DNA of 64,000 bases from Alphaproteobacteria bacterium (GTDB taxonomy: Bacteria; Pseudomonadota; Alphaproteobacteria; GCA-2731375): contig JAJFGG010000014.1 of the NCBI GenBank assembly GCA_021776235.1, positions 1 through 64,000 of the forward strand. Direction: 5' to 3'. Below are positions 26,623-35,145 of the stretch, in pieces. The translations under genes and the position numbers were made by a program. The notes beneath the pieces were generated by a model that had not been told where the DNA came from, made no database searches, and saw only the letters and a list, made by a program, of their open reading frames with translations. Position 1 is the first letter of the stretch, and every line of letters starts with the position of its first letter.

Positions 26623-27726
26623 ATGCGGGCGAAACCGGCCGGCGTGGTCGAGTTCATAAAGGTCGAAAAGACCTATGACGGTGAAACCAACGTGGTCAAG
26701 GATCTGTCGCTGACGATCCGGCGCGGCGAATTCCTCACTTTGCTTGGCCCCTCGGGCTCCGGCAAAACAACAACATTGATGATGCTGGCCGGTTTCGAGG
26801 AACCGACGGCGGGCGAAATTCGCCTGCACGGCAAATCCCTCAGCCGGGTGCCGCCCTATCGCCGCAACATGGGTATTGTATTCCAGAATTACGCACTTTT
26901 TCCCCATAAGACTGTTGCCGACAACGTGGCTTATCCCCTGCAGCAACGGCGCCTGGGCAAAGTGGAAATCCAGAAGCGGACCCTGCAAGCCCTGAAGATG
27001 GTCGAATTGGACCACTTGGGCGGACGGCGCCCACAGCAGCTTTCCGGCGGTCAGCAGCAGCGGGTGGCATTGGCCCGGGCCCTGGTATTCGAGCCGGAAC
27101 TGGTCCTGATGGACGAACCCCTGGGCGCCCTCGACAAGAAACTGCGGGAGCAGATGCAGATCGAAATCAAGCATCTGCATGAAGCGCTTGGCATGACCGT
27201 GGTCTATGTCACCCACGACCAGGCGGAGGCCCTGACCATGTCGGACCGGGTGGCGGTTTTCAACGACGGTATCGTGCAGCAGATTGATGACCCCCGCACA
27301 ATTTACGAGTATCCGGATAATTCGTTCGTCGCCAATTTCATTGGCGAAAACAACAACCTGGACGGCCGGGTCACGCGGCTGCTTGGCGATGAATGCGAAG
27401 TGACCCTGAACACAGGTGAACTGGTTAAGGCCCTGGCCACAAACGTGCAGGGAGAGGGCGCCGATACCTGCCTTTCGATCCGGCCCGAGCGCCTGCACCT
27501 GCGCACCGACGGCCGGCAGCCGTCGCAACCGCTCTCCAACAAGCTAGAGGGCGAAGTGGCGGAAATAATCTATGGCGGCGATCATTCCATGATCCGGATC
27601 GCGCGGGCCGGCGGCGGTCAGTTGATAGCCAAGGCGGTGGCGGCCGAGGCGGAGAATATTCGCCTGGGCGACAATCTGGAAATCGGTTGGGCGACCGCCC
27701 ACTGCCGCGCCCTCGACCCGCTGTAG
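26623..27726 (+). CDS. Pot-type ABC transporter ATP-binding protein
   Basis: A 367-residue ATPase of the PotA class, with a C-terminal TOBE regulatory domain. Walker A is GPSGSGKTT (about residues 41-49), the Q-loop is IVFQNYALFPH, the signature is LSGGQQQR, Walker B is LVLMDEPLGALD and the switch is VTHDQAEAL. The TOBE region covers about residues 240-360 (NNLDGRVTRLLGDE onwards). The frame is open to 26548; ATG 26623 is chosen for the family N-terminus, with CAGGA upstream. It is divergent from its partner genes, an uncommon but known layout for this importer type. Confidence 0.92.
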   Translation: MRAKPAGVVEFIKVEKTYDGETNVVKDLSLTIRRGEFLTLLGPSGSGKTTTLMMLAGFEEPTAGEIRLHGKSLSRVPPYRRNMGIVFQNYALFPHKTVADNVAYPLQQRRLGKVEIQKRTLQALKMVELDHLGGRRPQQLSGGQQQRVALARALVFEPELVLMDEPLGALDKKLREQMQIEIKHLHEALGMTVVYVTHDQAEALTMSDRVAVFNDGIVQQIDDPRTIYEYPDNSFVANFIGENNNLDGRVTRLLGDECEVTLNTGELVKALATNVQGEGADTCLSIRPERLHLRTDGRQPSQPLSNKLEGEVAEIIYGGDHSMIRIARAGGGQLIAKAVAAEAENIRLGDNLEIGWATAHCRALDPL

Positions 27727-27743
27727 TATTCAGCGCCGCATCA

Positions 27744-27780
27744 GTTTGACATATGTCGCCATTGCAGTGGTTTGACATAT
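27744..27780. repeat. 11-bp direct repeat GTTTGACATAT
   Basis: Two copies of GTTTGACATAT at 27744-27754 and 27770-27780, spaced 26 bases apart, in the short AT-rich gap between the convergent ATPase and cyclic-nucleotide-binding genes. It could be a binding site or a chance duplication. Confidence 0.4.
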
Positions 27781-27822
27781 ATTTATAATCTTAGATCAAT
27801 AAAACCATGTAGCATCCAGGTC

Positions 27823-28464
27823 TTATGAAGCGAGTTTCTTCATAAGGTTCATATTGAATAGGTTGGTCATGGAAGAATGAAATGTGGGATGCTTCATCAT
27901 TAGTGATCTAAGTCTGGCTTTGTCAATCATGATACAAGCCGCGCCTTTATTGGCAATGACATCCGCATTGGCGGGGGAATCTGTTAAAAACGACATTTCA
28001 CCAACGATGTCGCCCTGGGCGAGGCTGCCAATTTCCTTGTTTTCTCTCCGTACATCAAGTCGGCCTGAAGTTACAAAATACAGAAAGCCATTTTCCGTTC
28101 CCGTGTGTATCACGACTTCACCGTCATCAAATGACCGTATTTCAAAGAGCTTTTTGATTCGCCTGTATTCATCTGTCGTCAAACCCAGGAAATTGGTTTT
28201 CCAGATTTCCATATCAGTGTCGGTCAGATTGGCTTGTCGGCTCGACAGATAAAATGTCGTTATCATGTAGACGTTGATCATCATGAAGATGGATAGCCAA
28301 ATGATTGGCACCCAAAGAGGCTCTTCCGTTACAAAATAGTTGTAACCAATACCCACCACCCCCGATAAGATACCGAGCACCCGAAGCAGAACAATATCTC
28401 TCATAAGCAATGACAGGGCGACAATAAGAAAGGATAAGTGCCCTATTCCATCTATTAGGGACAT
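27823..28464 (-). CDS. Popeye-like membrane protein with cyclic-nucleotide-binding domain
   Basis: A 213-residue protein with three hydrophobic segments in residues 8-75 and a cytoplasmic cyclic-nucleotide-binding (CNB) domain from about residue 98 to the end. The CNB core is recognisable: FEIRSFDDGEVVIHTGTENGFLYFVTSGRLDV, then IGSLAQGDIVGEMSFLTDSPANADVIA. The phosphate-binding cassette GEMSFLtdspaNADV lacks the usual Arg of cAMP-binding cassettes (normally R-[TS]-A), so the ligand may not be cAMP. The arrangement of three helices plus CNB resembles eukaryotic Popeye proteins and their bacterial relatives. GGAGG lies upstream of the ATG. AT-richer sequence than its neighbours hints at separate ancestry. 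Confidence 0.78.
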   Translation of the reverse strand: MSLIDGIGHLSFLIVALSLLMRDIVLLRVLGILSGVVGIGYNYFVTEEPLWVPIIWLSIFMMINVYMITTFYLSSRQANLTDTDMEIWKTNFLGLTTDEYRRIKKLFEIRSFDDGEVVIHTGTENGFLYFVTSGRLDVRRENKEIGSLAQGDIVGEMSFLTDSPANADVIANKGAACIMIDKARLRSLMMKHPTFHSSMTNLFNMNLMKKLAS

Positions 28465-28878
28465 CTTTCAACCTCCACAATGGCTGGATATGTTGCAGAC
28501 AACGCTGAAATTCACACGCATCATGGACGATCCTACTGCAAAAATTATCCGCATCCTACTCAGTGGGCCCAATGCCCGCAGTGTCGGCAATCACAGGCCG
28601 GTTGCGCGATTGGATCATATTGAAAACTGATTGATCCCACAGCGGCGGCGCCTACGACGAAGCCCTGGGGCAGGTTGCGTTTACCGTCTGTGGACGCCCG
28701 GCCGGTTTTGCGGGGCCTGATAGCGATAACCGGTTACGCCAACATGGTCATAGTTCTTGATTGCGAAGATGGAGTTCTGCAGAATCTCTTGTCGATCTCC
28801 TGTCTCGAAAAATTGATCACTAGCATTTTTCAATTATCTAGATTATGAAACTGTCGTCATAACTATGGAGAATATGTG
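28465..28878. other. Intergenic region without a supported gene
   Basis: About 410 bases between the divergent CNB gene and the small orphan gene. The first 20 bases hold the CNB ribosome-binding site. The rest has mixed GC content, with an AT-rich end near 28800-28870 that is suitable for a promoter of the small gene. No open frame with family resemblance, palindrome or RNA signature was found. Confidence 0.6.
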
Positions 28879-29151
28879 ATGCCCTCTTTTGAAGAGAAGA
28901 ACCTGTCCAAAGGACACCAACGCAAGCTAAAAGCACTTCGCAAATCGTTGGGTGATGAAATTGCTGATGACGCATTTGCAAAGTGGCATGCCGCCCTGCC
29001 GACCAAAAAGGAAACTCAAGTCGATAAGAACATACAGGCAATGGTTGAGCTGGTGTCACCGTCGGTTTTGGCCGGCACTATTCGCTTACCAAGAGGGGGT
29101 TATGTGATCCGACGGGGCCGCGGTAAGGTGATTGTCGAACGGGCATCATAG
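28879..29151 (+). CDS. Small hypothetical basic protein
   Basis: A 90-residue protein, rich in Lys and Arg. The N-terminal half is helical and charged (KGHQRKLKALRKSLGDEIADDAFAKWHAAL). The C-terminal half is beta-like and ends in RRGRGKVIVERAS. I do not recognise the family; small nucleic-acid-binding or adaptor roles are possible but unsupported. An ATG at 28879 follows GGAG; a GTG one codon earlier is in frame. It stands alone, AT-richer than its neighbours, with the CNB gene divergent on its left. Confidence 0.55.
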   Translation: MPSFEEKNLSKGHQRKLKALRKSLGDEIADDAFAKWHAALPTKKETQVDKNIQAMVELVSPSVLAGTIRLPRGGYVIRRGRGKVIVERAS

Positions 29152-29605
29152 CCAATCCATCTGCATTTTTGCCTGACCCAAGCAATCGGGCTTATCGGCC
29201 AGGCGGCAAATGCAAATGAACCAGGGCCCTGAAATTCCGCTTGTGTTGTTCAAGACGCAACAGCCACTGCGCATGCTCCGCCAACCTTGTTTGTTCGCCG
29301 GTTTGTCATAGCGGTCGGTCCGGTTGGCGCGGGCAAATCGGTGCGGCTCGATTGTATCAACAGACGGGATTCCGCCTGCGCTGAGCGTATGCAGCGCCCG
29401 CAGGCAATCGCTTACCGACAATCGCTTGTAGACAATATTGCACTGTTTGGCGGCAACGCCGGCGTTTCTCGGGTGTGTCCGGCGACGCAAACCGCCCGCG
29501 TGCCCGGCCGCAATGGTTCCTTGGGGCCTGTCGGGGCACCGGGCGGCTTGGCGCCAGCTTGAAAAGCCCTGAGCCATTGGCATCGGCAACCATCGCTGCG
29601 GCGCC
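29152..29605. other. Intergenic region without a supported gene
   Basis: About 450 bases between the small orphan gene and the cytochrome b gene. Open frames exist on both strands, but none has a recognisable motif, ribosome-binding site or consistent codon usage. It could be a decayed gene or element; no terminal repeats were seen. Confidence 0.5.
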
Positions 29606-30772
29606 TCACTCGGACAAATTGCTCTCCTCCCGGGGCATCTTCAAGTCAAGCTCCGCCGCCCACAGCGGATGATGTTCACGGGCCCAGTTTTCATCGACAT
29701 CGCCCCAGGCCATGGCGTCGTAGGCGCCCTCCATGCCGATCGAGCCAAGATAGATATGCGCGATGATCACGATGATCATGATAATGCCGAGCACGGCATG
29801 CCAGGCGTGCAGAAGCTGCATTTCCTGCACGGCGGACAGGTCCGTGGGCAACGTGAAGCCGAGCAGATTGAGGCCGGCGAAGGTGTCGCTGAACGGCGTG
29901 AAGGTGAACGGAAATATCAGGCATATTCCGGAAAAACTCACGGAGGCGCCGGCCAGGATGACGAACCAGAAGATCATTTTCTGACCCGCATTGAAACGCC
30001 GTGCGGGCGGATGCACGCCGCCTGAAAACAGGCCGCCGCCCCGGGCCAGCCAGATCAGATCATGCCGGCTTGGCATGTTGTCACGGACCCACAGCAGCAG
30101 AATAAGCACCAGGCCGACGATAAAGCTGTAGCCGGTAAAATCATGCAGCCACTTGCCATAGGCCGTCACTTCGGTGAAGGCGTTGTGGCCCAGCAACGGC
30201 TTCAGCACATCGCGGCCATAGAGAATGTTCAGCCCGGTCACGGCCAGTACGATGAAACTGACGGCAACCAGCCAATGGGCAAACCGTTCGAAGGGTCTGA
30301 AGCGCAAAACGGCCCGCCCGGAAAACCCGGCTTCGATCCGGATGCGTCCCCGCAGCATGAAGAACAGGGCGAGAAGCGCGCAGATGCCGGACAGGCCCCA
30401 GATGCCGTATCGGGGCAAAAGATCTTCACGGAATTCTCGCCACCACTGGCCGCTGGCCTGGATCAGGACGCCGGCCTTGCGGTCGGGGATGGCGGTATGG
30501 CCGCGCCCGCCCTGGCGCAAAATGCGCCAGATTTCCGGGTCGTGCCGGGTTTCCGTCAGATTACTGGGAAACCCGCCCGTTGATTGCGCGCCAGCGCCAC
30601 CAGGTGGCGAGGCGGGTTGGGCCCAGGCTGTATCCGGTGGTGCGCCCGCGAGGACCATGAGCAGGAAAAGGGCGGCCGTGATAGCAAGGACACAGCGAAA
30701 GCGTCCCCCGCACCAGCCATTGGCGCGCGCCGCGGCGCGCGTGCCCACCTGATTGCGCGGTCTGCTCACCAC
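29606..30772 (-). CDS. Formate dehydrogenase-type cytochrome b (gamma) subunit
   Basis: A 388-residue membrane protein of the formate dehydrogenase gamma / cytochrome b561 family. It has an N-terminal signal or anchor helix (about residues 27-50, ending TAWA), a periplasmic-like linker, then four helices with heme-ligand histidines, including RPFERFAHWLVAVSFIVLAVTGLNI (about 178-202), KWLHDFTGY and LLHAWHAVLGIIMIIVIIAHIYLG. It would pass electrons from a periplasmic dehydrogenase to quinone. No catalytic FdhA or iron-sulfur FdhB gene is in the window, so its partner is elsewhere or it serves another enzyme. The GTG start overlaps the CBS-domain gene, which places it at the end of the nqrF operon. 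Confidence 0.85.
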   Translation of the reverse strand: MVSRPRNQVGTRAAARANGWCGGRFRCVLAITAALFLLMVLAGAPPDTAWAQPASPPGGAGAQSTGGFPSNLTETRHDPEIWRILRQGGRGHTAIPDRKAGVLIQASGQWWREFREDLLPRYGIWGLSGICALLALFFMLRGRIRIEAGFSGRAVLRFRPFERFAHWLVAVSFIVLAVTGLNILYGRDVLKPLLGHNAFTEVTAYGKWLHDFTGYSFIVGLVLILLLWVRDNMPSRHDLIWLARGGGLFSGGVHPPARRFNAGQKMIFWFVILAGASVSFSGICLIFPFTFTPFSDTFAGLNLLGFTLPTDLSAVQEMQLLHAWHAVLGIIMIIVIIAHIYLGSIGMEGAYDAMAWGDVDENWAREHHPLWAAELDLKMPREESNLSE

Positions 30773-31161
30773 AGGTCCGCAAGCGCTCTGAGGACGTCGT
30801 AGCGGCTGATCAAACCCACCAGACGGCTATCTTCGGTGACCGGAAACCGGCGATAGTGCGACTTGAGGAACAGATCAGCGACCTCGACGATGTCGCTGCC
30901 GGCGTCGATGGTCTCGACGTTTTTGCTCATGTAATCCGTGACCCGGCCGCCGCGATCCTTATGGTAGCTCGCGCTGAAGGCAACGTTGAGGCAATCCCGC
31001 GTCGTCAGGATACCAATAAGATTGCCGTTATCATCGACCACCGGTGTACTCGAAATCCTGTTGTCCACCAGCACCCTGATGGCCGCATGAATATTCGTCC
31101 CCGGCGCAATTGTGATGACGTCCGTCGTCATATAGTCCCTTGTCGACAAAGTCTGGATCAT
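30766..31161 (-). CDS. CBS-domain protein
   Basis: A 131-residue protein made of two CBS domains: residues about 7-65 (MTTDVITIAPGTNIHAAIRVLVDNRISSTPVVDDNGNLIGILTTRDCL) and about 78-130 (YMSKNVETIDAGSDIVEVADLFLKSHYRRFPVTEDSRLVGLISRYDVL). Such pairs bind adenosine nucleotides or NAD(H) and regulate partner proteins. Its ATG overlaps the nqrM stop (ATGA), and its stop overlaps the start of the cytochrome b gene, so it is co-translated with NQR assembly genes. A role in sensing energy state for Na+-NQR or the cytochrome is an inference. Confidence 0.9.
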   Translation of the reverse strand: MIQTLSTRDYMTTDVITIAPGTNIHAAIRVLVDNRISSTPVVDDNGNLIGILTTRDCLNVAFSASYHKDRGGRVTDYMSKNVETIDAGSDIVEVADLFLKSHYRRFPVTEDSRLVGLISRYDVLRALADLW

Positions 31162-31409
31162 GACTGTCTGGCCCGGGCAGGGGCGGGCTCCGTGTGCTGG
31201 CCCGGGATCTCTCGGCGCGGACAGGATTGCCCTTCACCCCGGCCGCGCCCTTGACGCAGCGGACAGATGCCGCACGTCGCGATTCCATGCACACCCCCGC
31301 CCAGCGTCGCGCAAGTCCCCTTCAATTCAGCGCCCCTGAACAGTGCCCCCACGGCCATCCCCAGCGCAGCCAAGCCCATGAATATGAAGGACAATACAAA
31401 AAGCTCCAT
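31158..31409 (-). CDS. nqrM: Na+-NQR maturation factor NqrM
   Basis: An 83-residue protein with one N-terminal membrane helix (MELFVLSFIFMGLAALGMAVG) and a cysteine-rich tail: ELKGTCATLGGG, then TCGICP and finally SCPRREIPG, giving four cysteines. This is the NqrM (DUF539) pattern. NqrM delivers or inserts the iron of the membrane-embedded Cys4 centre formed between NqrD and NqrE. An alternative TTG start at 31424 overlaps the apbE stop (TTGA). ATG 31409 has AGGA upstream and matches family length, so it is chosen. Its location between apbE and other nqr-linked genes supports the call. Confidence 0.85.
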   Translation of the reverse strand: MELFVLSFIFMGLAALGMAVGALFRGAELKGTCATLGGGVHGIATCGICPLRQGRGRGEGQSCPRREIPGQHTEPAPARARQS

Positions 31410-31420
31410 GGCGATCCTGT

Positions 31421-32485
31421 TCAAACGGCGAGAAACCGCTTGAACTCCCTTGTCGGCCGGTCGATCAGGCCGCCTTCGGTCCTGCTGATGAAAAATGCCG
31501 GAATGCCAGTGCGCTCAGCCAGCGCGGACCCGGCGTCGGGGCCAAGCACCATCAAGGCCGTGGACCATGCGTCGGCCTCTTCAGTGGTTGCGGCGATCAC
31601 CGTGACCGAGGCAAGGCCGTGACTGACCGGCGCGCCCGTTCGTGGATCGATGATATGCGAGTACCGCAGGCCCGCGGCCTCGAAGAAGTTGCGGTAGTCA
31701 CCAGAGGTCGCCACCGCGCCATCGCCAATATTGATCACCCGATGCGCGGTTCGCTGTCCCGCCACCGGTCGCTCTATGCCTATTCGCCAGGTGGCTTGCG
31801 TGGGCGCGGCGCGGCGGGCCCGCATGTCGCCGCCAATATCGACCAGAAAATGCTGCACACCGGCCCGGGCGAGGTAGTCCGTAATCCGGTCCACGGCAAA
31901 GCCTTTCCCGATGCCGGATAAATCCACAGTCAGGCCGGGTCTGCTTTTTCTGACCGCAGTCCCCGTCTCTTTGACTCTCAGGTGCTCATGGCCGGTGACG
32001 CCAAGCGCCGCGCCGATGCGTTTGTCGCCGCGTGAAGGCGCCGTCGATACCTTCGGACCGAAGCCCCAAAGATCCACCAGAGGGGCGACGGTCGGATCAA
32101 ATGCGCTGCCCGAAAGACGGCTGATGTCGAGCGACTTTGCCAACACGTGCCCAAGGTCCGGCGAAACCTCGCGCCATGAGGTGGCCGTTGTCCGGTTGAA
32201 CATCGAAAGTTCCGAGTCCGGACGGAACGTCGACATCTGGCGATTTATGGTCCCAAGAATTTCCACGACGCCGGCGTGAAGGTCGTCAAGCGCGGGCATT
32301 GGACGGCCGCCGGTCAACGTCACCCGGTAGCGGGTTCCCATGGTCGCGCCGGAAAAGCCTATGCGCCCGCCGCCGCTGCTGGCTTCATTGCAACCAAGCA
32401 GGGTCAAAAATGGTGCGGCACAGGCGAAGCGCCCGGCCTGTCCGAGAACCGCCCGTCTGGATAGTGTGCCTGGGGAGGAGATCAT
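31421..32485 (-). CDS. apbE: FAD:protein FMN transferase ApbE
   Basis: A 354-residue ApbE-family flavin transferase, which attaches FMN to the threonines of NqrB and NqrC. The N-terminus has a twin-arginine-like SRRAVLGQAG followed by a lipobox LLGC (about residue 32), consistent with an exported lipoprotein. The ApbE core includes GATMGTRYRVTL, TFRPDSELSMFNR, the DLSGIGKGFAVD motif (about 190-203) and the Mg-binding end ATTEEADAWSTALMVLG. It starts directly after the nqrF stop (TGA then ATG). Both target proteins are encoded in the same cluster. Confidence 0.92.
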   Translation of the reverse strand: MISSPGTLSRRAVLGQAGRFACAAPFLTLLGCNEASSGGGRIGFSGATMGTRYRVTLTGGRPMPALDDLHAGVVEILGTINRQMSTFRPDSELSMFNRTTATSWREVSPDLGHVLAKSLDISRLSGSAFDPTVAPLVDLWGFGPKVSTAPSRGDKRIGAALGVTGHEHLRVKETGTAVRKSRPGLTVDLSGIGKGFAVDRITDYLARAGVQHFLVDIGGDMRARRAAPTQATWRIGIERPVAGQRTAHRVINIGDGAVATSGDYRNFFEAAGLRYSHIIDPRTGAPVSHGLASVTVIAATTEEADAWSTALMVLGPDAGSALAERTGIPAFFISRTEGGLIDRPTREFKRFLAV

Positions 32486-33709
32486 TCAGCCTCCAAAATC
32501 ATCGTAGACTATGTTTTCAGGGTCGACACCCAAACCGTCCAGCATCTGAAGTGCCGCCCTTAGCATCATCGGTGGACCGCAAAGGTAATATTCACACGTC
32601 TCGGGCGCCGGGTGATCCTTGAGGTAATCCTGGTAAAGAATATCGTGGATAAACCCGATCCGGCCGGTCCAGTTGTTTTCAGGTCTAGCATCGGAAAGCG
32701 CCGTGAACCATGCAAAATTATCGTATTCCGCCTGCAGGGCATCGAACTCATCGACGTAAAACAACTCCCGCCGGCTTCTGGCGCCGTACCAGAAGGTGAT
32801 CTTGCGCCGGGACTTCCGCACTTTCAGCTGATCCATGATATGGGACCGCATGGGCGCCATACCGGCACCGCCGCCGATGAAGACCATTTCGTTTTCCGTA
32901 TCGGCCGCGAAAAAATTGCCGAAGGGCCCCGAAACCGAGACTGTGTCGCCTTGCTTGAGAGAGAAAATATAGGACGATACGGCGCCGGGCGGGACATCGT
33001 CGGCCATTTCAGGCGGTGGAATGGCGATCCTGACGTCGAGCATGATGATCTGCTTTTCGTCCGAACTGTTGGCCATGGAATAGGCCCGGCTTTCCGCTTT
33101 GTTCGAGGTTGATGTGTGGCGCCAGAGATCGAGCCGGTCCCACTCGTCCCTGTAGCCTGGCGCGATCTGGAAATCGGCAAACCGCGCACTGTAGGGCGGC
33201 GCCGTGATCTGCACATAGCTGCCCGCCCGGAAGCGCATTTCTTCCCCCGGCGGCAGCTCAAGCACGAGTTCCTTGATCATGGTGGTAACGTTTTCGTTCG
33301 AGCGAACAATGCAGTCCCACTGCGCGACGCCGAACGCTTCGTCGGACACCCGGACCGCGATGTCCTGCTTCATGGAAACCTGACAAGCGAGGCGCACGCC
33401 GGCCCGCACCTCGCGTTTTGTCACCCGCGTCAATTCGATCGGCAGGATCGCGCCGCCGCCCGTGAGCACCACGACGCGGCATTGCCCGCAGGTGCCCTTG
33501 CCGCCACAACCCGACGGCAGGTGTATGCCCGCGTCCGCCAAGGCATCAAGCAGCGCGCCGCCGGCGGCCGTGGTCAGAGGCTCGCCATCGTTGACAACCA
33601 GTTGTATCTCTCCGCTGGGCACAAGCCTGAAACGGACCGCCAGGACAACGGCGACCAGCGCCATGACGATGGCCGTGAACAACAGAACACCCAGGCCGAT
33701 CTCGTACAT
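32486..33709 (-). CDS. nqrF: Na+-translocating NADH:quinone oxidoreductase subunit F
   Basis: A 407-residue NADH-oxidising subunit. One N-terminal membrane helix (residues 3-27) is followed by a plant-type [2Fe-2S] ferredoxin domain with cysteines at about 68, 74, 77 and 109 (SGCGGKGTCGQC and RLACQ). Next is a ferredoxin-NADP reductase-like domain with the FAD motif RAYSMANSS (about 208-216), the NADH motif FIGGGAGMAPMRSHI, and the C-terminal CGPPMM and YDDFGG endings typical of NqrF. It is the electron entry point of NQR. A 156-base gap with a palindrome separates it from nqrE, so it may have its own promoter or a processing site. Confidence 0.95.
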   Translation of the reverse strand: MYEIGLGVLLFTAIVMALVAVVLAVRFRLVPSGEIQLVVNDGEPLTTAAGGALLDALADAGIHLPSGCGGKGTCGQCRVVVLTGGGAILPIELTRVTKREVRAGVRLACQVSMKQDIAVRVSDEAFGVAQWDCIVRSNENVTTMIKELVLELPPGEEMRFRAGSYVQITAPPYSARFADFQIAPGYRDEWDRLDLWRHTSTSNKAESRAYSMANSSDEKQIIMLDVRIAIPPPEMADDVPPGAVSSYIFSLKQGDTVSVSGPFGNFFAADTENEMVFIGGGAGMAPMRSHIMDQLKVRKSRRKITFWYGARSRRELFYVDEFDALQAEYDNFAWFTALSDARPENNWTGRIGFIHDILYQDYLKDHPAPETCEYYLCGPPMMLRAALQMLDGLGVDPENIVYDDFGG

Positions 33710-33765
33710 CAGCGGTCCCCGACCCTTGAGTGAAAATGCCTAGGCCATTTTCGAGCCTGACCTAG

Positions 33766-33835
33766 CCGCCTGCTCCTCCGTCCCGGCCCTCCACAGGGTA
33801 CCATTGATGGGTGGCCGGGACGGGGGAGCGGGCGG
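33766..33835. repeat. Second copy of the REP-like palindrome, inside the nqr cluster
   Basis: The arms at about 33766-33793 and 33808-33835 are complementary over 28 positions with three or four mismatches. The right arm TGGGTGGCCGGGA is shared with the palindrome at 15791. It occupies the nqrE-nqrF gap and could be an RNA processing, stabilising or attenuating hairpin in the nqr transcript. Confidence 0.75.
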
Positions 33836-33865
33836 CCCGGAGATTCAATCAAAATTGAAAACGGC

Positions 33866-34477
33866 TCAGTCAATCTGAATCCCCGAAAAAGTCATAAAGC
33901 CCATGGACATCAAGCCAACCACGATGAACGTTATGCCCGTACCCTTGAGGCCGTCGGGGATATCGCTGTATTTCAGCTTTTCCCGGATGCCCGCAAGGGC
34001 CACGATGGCGACCGCCCAGCCAAACCCACTGCCAAACCCGTAAACCACGCTTTCAGCGAAGTCATAACGGCGGTCGGCCATGAACAGCGAGCCCCCCAGG
34101 ATGGCGCAGTTCACCGTGACGAGGGGCAAAAATATGCCCAGGCCATGGTAAAGGCCCGGGAAATACCGCTCCAAGGTCATCTCCAGGATCTGCACCATCG
34201 CCGCGATGACGCCGATGAAGGTGATCAGGGCCAGAAAACTCAGATCGGCATCAGGCAGACCGGCCCACGCCAAGGCGCCTTCAGCCAGGAAAGCGCCATA
34301 GATCAGGTTGTTCAGCGGTACGCTTACCGATTGCACAACCAAGACTGCCAGACCCAGGCCAACGGCCGTCTCGACCCGCCTGGAGACGGCAAGAAACATG
34401 CACATGCCCAGGAAGAAGGACAGCGCCAGATTCTCGACAAAGGCCGAGGCAATGAAAAGGTTAAGGTAACCGCTCAT
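33866..34477 (-). CDS. nqrE: Na+-NQR subunit E
   Basis: A 203-residue membrane subunit with six helices. It begins [26 protein letters not shown], where the Cys of FLGMC corresponds to one ligand of the membrane iron site shared with NqrD. A second cysteine lies in [11 protein letters not shown]. The family pattern continues with [26 protein letters not shown]. The frame is open to 34561, but ATG 34477 matches family length and overlaps the nqrD stop by four bases. Confidence 0.95.
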   Translation of the reverse strand: MSGYLNLFIASAFVENLALSFFLGMCMFLAVSRRVETAVGLGLAVLVVQSVSVPLNNLIYGAFLAEGALAWAGLPDADLSFLALITFIGVIAAMVQILEMTLERYFPGLYHGLGIFLPLVTVNCAILGGSLFMADRRYDFAESVVYGFGSGFGWAVAIVALAGIREKLKYSDIPDGLKGTGITFIVVGLMSMGFMTFSGIQID

Positions 34478-35145
34478 CTCGCCTCCCCGGTCTCGACCGC
34501 TGGCAGAACAGCAAACTCCTCCGGCTCGACCTGCTCCACCCGCCAGGACCGCAAGGCCCAAATCAGAAAGCCAATGAGAAAGAAGGCGCTTGGCGGCAGC
34601 AGCATCAAGGCCGCCGGGTGATACCAGCCGCCGGCGGACACGGTGCGGAAGACCTCCGCACCCAGCAGCGTTCCGGAACCGAACAGCTCGCGGACCGAAC
34701 CGACCAGGATCAGAATCCAGCTATAGCCCAGGCCGTTGCCCAAGCCATCCAGCACGCTGAGACGGACATTGTTCTTCATGGCGAATGCTTCGGCCCGGCC
34801 CATGATGATGCAGTTCGTGACGATCAGGCCAACGAAGACCGAAAGCTCCCGGCTGAGGCCATAGGCATAGGCTTTCAGGATCTGGTCCACGACGATGACC
34901 AGCGAGGCGATAATGGTAATCTGCAGGATCAGGCGGACATGGCGGGGCATGTGATTGCGGATCAGGCTGATCGTGGCATTGGATAGTGTTATGACCACGG
35001 TCACCGCCGCCGCCATGATCAAGGCGGTCGCCAGGGTCTTGGTGACCGCCAGCGCCGAACACAGGCCCAGGATTTGCAGGGTGATCGGGTTTTCGTTGAT
35101 CAACGGATCAATAAACGCCCGCCGCATGGACATCGCCGTGCTCAT
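34474..35145 (-). CDS. nqrD: Na+-NQR subunit D
   Basis: A 223-residue membrane subunit with six helices that pairs with NqrE. The start [35 protein letters not shown] contains the conserved GLCSAL cysteine, and [18 protein letters not shown] holds the second; both contribute to the iron site. The frame is open well upstream, but ATG 35145 overlaps the nqrC stop by four bases and gives the family N-terminus. The protein ends with an acidic tail after the last helix, and its stop overlaps the nqrE start. Confidence 0.95.
   Translation of the reverse strand: MSTAMSMRRAFIDPLINENPITLQILGLCSALAVTKTLATALIMAAAVTVVITLSNATISLIRNHMPRHVRLILQITIIASLVIVVDQILKAYAYGLSRELSVFVGLIVTNCIIMGRAEAFAMKNNVRLSVLDGLGNGLGYSWILILVGSVRELFGSGTLLGAEVFRTVSAGGWYHPAALMLLPPSAFFLIGFLIWALRSWRVEQVEPEEFAVLPAVETGEAR

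Noticed and set aside
29146-29589. Open frame on the minus strand between the small orphan gene and the cytochrome b gene, and an overlapping plus-strand frame at 29287-29562
   Set aside because: No ribosome-binding site, no recognisable motif, amino acid composition typical of GC-rich chance frames, and the two frames contradict each other.
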